Assembly (NCBI GenBank): GCA_964390795.1
Contig: CAYMLQ010000275.1
Span: 1 to 8,307, forward strand
DNA from: CAYMLQ01 sp964390795
GTDB taxonomy: Bacteria; Verrucomicrobiota; Kiritimatiellia; RFP12; UBA1067
DNA: 8,307 bases
Direction of reading: 5' to 3'
The notes beneath the pieces were generated by a model, which saw only the letters and a list, made by a program, of their open reading frames with translations, was not told where the DNA came from and searched no databases. Positions 7,701-8,307 of the stretch are shown one piece after another (position 1 is the stretch's first letter; each line of letters opens with the position of its first letter). Made by a program: the position numbers and the translations under genes.

Positions 7701-8042
7701 ATTGCCCTGCGCGCAAGAGAAATAGGCTTGCGTCTTGCCGTCAAGCAGGATCAGGGTGAGGGATAGTTGCGCGCGGGTCGCGGGGTGGGCACGGAAGCGG
7801 CCGTAAAGCCCCGCCGCCTGGGCCGGCACCGCGCCGGCTGGCAGCGGGCGCTGAGCCCAGCCGTAGGCGAACTCGCCTGCGCGCACATCCATCACGAGGG
7901 CTCTGTCCGGCCCGCATGTGAGCGCGGTGTTGCTCTTTTTGCCCCAGATCGTGAGGTCAGAGGCGCCTGAAAGCGGCAAGAGGTCGGCACGGGCGGAAAC
8001 GAAGGAAACGGCGAAGAGAACGAAAGCGAAATGGAGTTTCAT
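4758..8042 (-). CDS. secreted heparinase II/III-like polysaccharide lyase, multidomain
   Basis: About 1095 residues, numbered here from a GTG at 8048. The ATG at 8042 (residue 3) is preferred because the signal peptide M-K-L-H-F... to A-R-A starts cleanly there; neither start has a clear Shine-Dalgarno. Domains: signal ~3-21; beta-sandwich ~22-185, possibly carbohydrate-binding; H-P-R-L-L-L-T-P at 210-217 opening the alpha/alpha toroid (~210-590), as in DUF4962/heparinase proteins; toroid motifs V-W-N-W-D-P-G (388-394) and G-H-E-G-P-N-Y (439-445). The heparinase II/III beta-sandwich follows, with G-H-D-Q-A-D-K-G-S-F (639-648) and S-H-A-H-N (675-679). His440, Tyr445 and His640 are candidate catalytic residues. 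A beta-rich insert at ~812-910 interrupts the sandwich. Lyases of this fold beta-eliminate uronic-acid polymers (heparin, heparan, alginate, others); the substrate is unknown, though the HexNAc genes nearby suggest a glycosaminoglycan-like one. It is much longer than simple family members (~650-770). Convergent to the esterase gene. Confidence 0.85.
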   Translation of the reverse strand: MKLHFAFVLFAVSFVSARADLLPLSGASDLTIWGKKSNTALTCGPDRALVMDVRAGEFAYGWAQRPLPAGAVPAQAAGLYGRFRAHPATRAQLSLTLILLDGKTQAYFSCAQGNLSESKGEWVEFFAPLADFKPERAAKTRALKAADLHEGDRVQLSLNSVGGASASAAFDRLRFLDAVEAETLGRAIKRATLARSLLPVTQCTGAPHPRLLLTPARLQRVRAKAKDGGDGQAAYDALLKHAEGFLISLNADTPFDTVLNFQATGDVTAHQRSAQLEGNLTSVAIPIEILAAAYRITGDERYGRHAARALVSAARTLDADNAVLNSGFYYTRTFYVRALAFGYDWLWPLLSPEERREVKTTLLGFVLQIHADSWTASWGRRPLHRVWNWDPGLVSCAGLGMLALEGETTAAEKAVLFDLRRHLRDYLTLGIDADGAGHEGPNYLAYGIGAGPEFAECLREQGRGDLFTETNWHLIAPWLVAETLPDRLRWNNLSDCGHGQSAGSVYSYTCGRLAELARGDPATPGERLPAPETLLTAKDVLWQFSETPGPRRVSYPALAALMGWAWEGGPGRQVAKARAPVQLAYLLFHEPCPVAQDPAALLPAAQHFRGRGLAVSRTGYDTNALYLAVEAGPHAAGHDQADKGSFTLYGYGADLAIDSGYGNDGEALKSGSSHAHNMVLLNGQGQPMSWHNQSGGHISGYHHSALLDWIRVDAREAWNVRYDSDWRPQPAAEPVERAVRHFLFVRGSATTPPYAVVMDDLRKDGKPADYTWLWHIPDGMRFRCEADRWTAAPLRLTGRVLTTAPGNPKGGARFTFTASTNGCYALAGLARAGGTDAGKSDSFWVSLNGGQRRTWDLQGGRNLKWNTFVPRENGVTNGIPLRAGETLRVDLTAREPEAQLCKLALAPYGAALPSAPDENPESGATLTADDAALLNPPLLRQTLSASAPTEGARLTVFPVTTDARHVTNRWFATSREGAHPRLEHTVRGVEPRFLMVLVPGNAGTPLPQVRALAVKNGLGAEISWGGTTDQILFGEGEASAAGIATDGRAAFVRRTSGAAADWALLDGTRLCVDGQERIPLNGRCAITGSRASAQ

Positions 8043-8148
8043 GCGCACAGGTTTTCAAAACGCGCTCAGGAAGGCAAGCGCGAACAGAGGGCAAGCGCGA
8101 ACTCCAATGAATGACCCCTGTAAGACCACTGCCGAAAAGTAATTGCAC
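8043..8148 (-). promoter_or_regulatory. leader of the lyase gene with direct repeats, hairpin and palindrome
   Basis: This non-coding stretch before the lyase start carries three structured elements. A 13-base sequence GGCAAGCGCGAAC occurs exactly twice, at 8073-8085 and 8090-8102, with a period of 17. CGCGCT (8061-8066) is complementary to AGCGCG inside both copies (8077-8082 and 8094-8099); in the mRNA sense the nearer pairing gives a 6-bp hairpin with a 10-base loop followed by UUUU. GTTTTCAAAAC (8051-8061) is a perfect 11-base palindrome just before the start codon. Together they look like an operator or a small attenuator. I see no convincing -35/-10 pair, so the promoter itself is not placed. 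Confidence 0.4.
8073..8102. repeat. 13-bp direct repeat, two copies, 17-bp period
   Basis: GGCAAGCGCGAAC is present at 8073-8085 and again at 8090-8102, separated by AGAG. The copies are identical over 13 bases and lie 31-60 bases before the lyase ATG. A 17-base period puts two sites about 1.6 helical turns apart, so a side-by-side protein dimer is not an obvious reading; RNA-level pairing with CGCGCT at 8061-8066 is the alternative. Confidence 0.7.
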
Positions 8149-8150
8149 TT

Positions 8151-8240
8151 AACGGGTTATCCCGCACACAGGGAGGGACGGCTTCCACGCCGTCCGCGGC
8201 CGGGGTTTAACCCGGCCCTCCCGTGTGCCTAGTGCCCGTT
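8151..8240. repeat. compound inverted-repeat element (three-way-junction fold), possible REP/MITE-like repeat
   Basis: The core 8164-8228 folds completely. An outer stem of 11 bp (8164-8175 with 8218-8228, one bulged A at 8170) closes two adjacent hairpins. Hairpin 1 is GGACGGC (8176-8182) with GCCGTCC (8189-8195), loop TTCCAC. Hairpin 2 is GGCCGGG (8198-8204) with CCCGGCC (8211-8217), loop GTTTAA. Only two bases (8196-8197) separate the hairpins. A further outer pairing, AACGGG (8151-8156) with CCCGTT (8235-8240), extends the symmetry across a 7x6 internal loop, giving imperfect terminal inverted repeats of ~27 bases. It encodes no supported protein. The compact, nearly fully paired design is typical of dispersed intergenic repeats, but only one copy lies in this window, so its dispersal is inferred. 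Confidence 0.65.
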
Positions 8241-8283
8241 TTATAATCCAAGTCACTAGCATCCCATAGGCTTGGCCGGCGAC

Positions 8284-8306
8284 ATGCCGATTCCCATGAT
8301 TGGCAT
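8284..8306. repeat. 8-bp inverted repeat at the right edge
   Basis: ATGCCGAT (8284-8291) pairs with ATTGGCAT (8299-8306) with one G-T wobble and a 7-base loop, TCCCATG. It ends one base before the window edge, so whether it continues, or belongs to a coding region beyond, cannot be seen. It could be an operator-like site, a hairpin near the end of a neighbouring gene, or chance. The stretch 8241-8283 between this and the larger repeat shows nothing I can name. Confidence 0.3.
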
Positions 8307-8307
8307 C

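Noticed and set aside
7957..8148. 63-residue minus-strand frame with a GTG start spanning the lyase start
   Set aside because: It overlaps the lyase signal peptide in another frame, is Arg/Leu-rich, and runs through the direct repeats and hairpin of the leader.
8242..8247. TATAAT matching a -10 box on the + strand
   Set aside because: No -35-like sequence at the proper distance, which falls inside the inverted-repeat arm, and no supported + strand gene follows within the window.
8248..8275. CCAAG/CTTGG inverted repeat
   Set aside because: Only 5-bp arms around 18 bases; too weak to separate from chance.
8149..8307. Minus-strand frame open from the right edge to TAA at 8149-8151, and another ending in TAG at 8256-8258
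   Set aside because: The first is mostly encoded by the inverted-repeat element, and the second shows only 16 residues (from an ATG at 8306). Neither resembles a known C-terminus; a gene end entering from the right cannot be excluded.

Overview
The window comes from a GC-rich bacterium and reads as part of a glycan-degradation locus. Three exported or envelope proteins, one intracellular sugar kinase and a pair of long secreted hydrolase/lyase-type enzymes fill almost all of it. The high GC, the secreted enzymes carrying extra beta-sandwich modules, the two-domain alpha/beta hydrolase and the GC-rich structured intergenic repeat would fit the PVC group (Verrucomicrobiota, Kiritimatiellota or Lentisphaerota). 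That assignment is an inference from gene style, not from a marker gene.

Layout. Positions 1-479 (+) hold the C-terminal part of an N-acetylhexosamine 1-kinase-like (NahK-type) phosphotransferase cut by the left edge. After 75 bases comes a complete GH20 beta-N-acetylhexosaminidase with an export signal (555-2552, +). Only 17 bases later follows a secreted 704-residue tandem alpha/beta hydrolase (2570-4684, +), probably a carbohydrate esterase whose second domain has lost its nucleophile. A good intrinsic terminator (4724-4751) closes this + strand group. Convergent to it lies a large secreted heparinase II/III-like polysaccharide lyase (4758-8042, -). Its leader (8043-8148) carries a 13-bp direct repeat, a hairpin followed by T residues, and an AT-rich palindrome. 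Positions 8151-8240 hold an elaborate inverted-repeat element that folds as a three-way junction. The last bases of the window contain a further inverted repeat and no gene that I can support.

How the genes could work together (inference). The lyase would cleave a uronic-acid-containing, probably glycosaminoglycan-like, polymer. The esterase would remove acyl groups, and GH20 would release terminal GlcNAc or GalNAc in the periplasm or at the surface. After uptake, the kinase would trap the freed HexNAc as the 1-phosphate, ready for UDP-HexNAc formation. GH20 beside a NahK-type kinase is the firmest functional link; the lyase and esterase substrates are not defined by the sequence.

No RNA genes, CRISPR arrays, transposase genes or phage genes were seen. 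The many long antisense open frames are shadows of the real genes.
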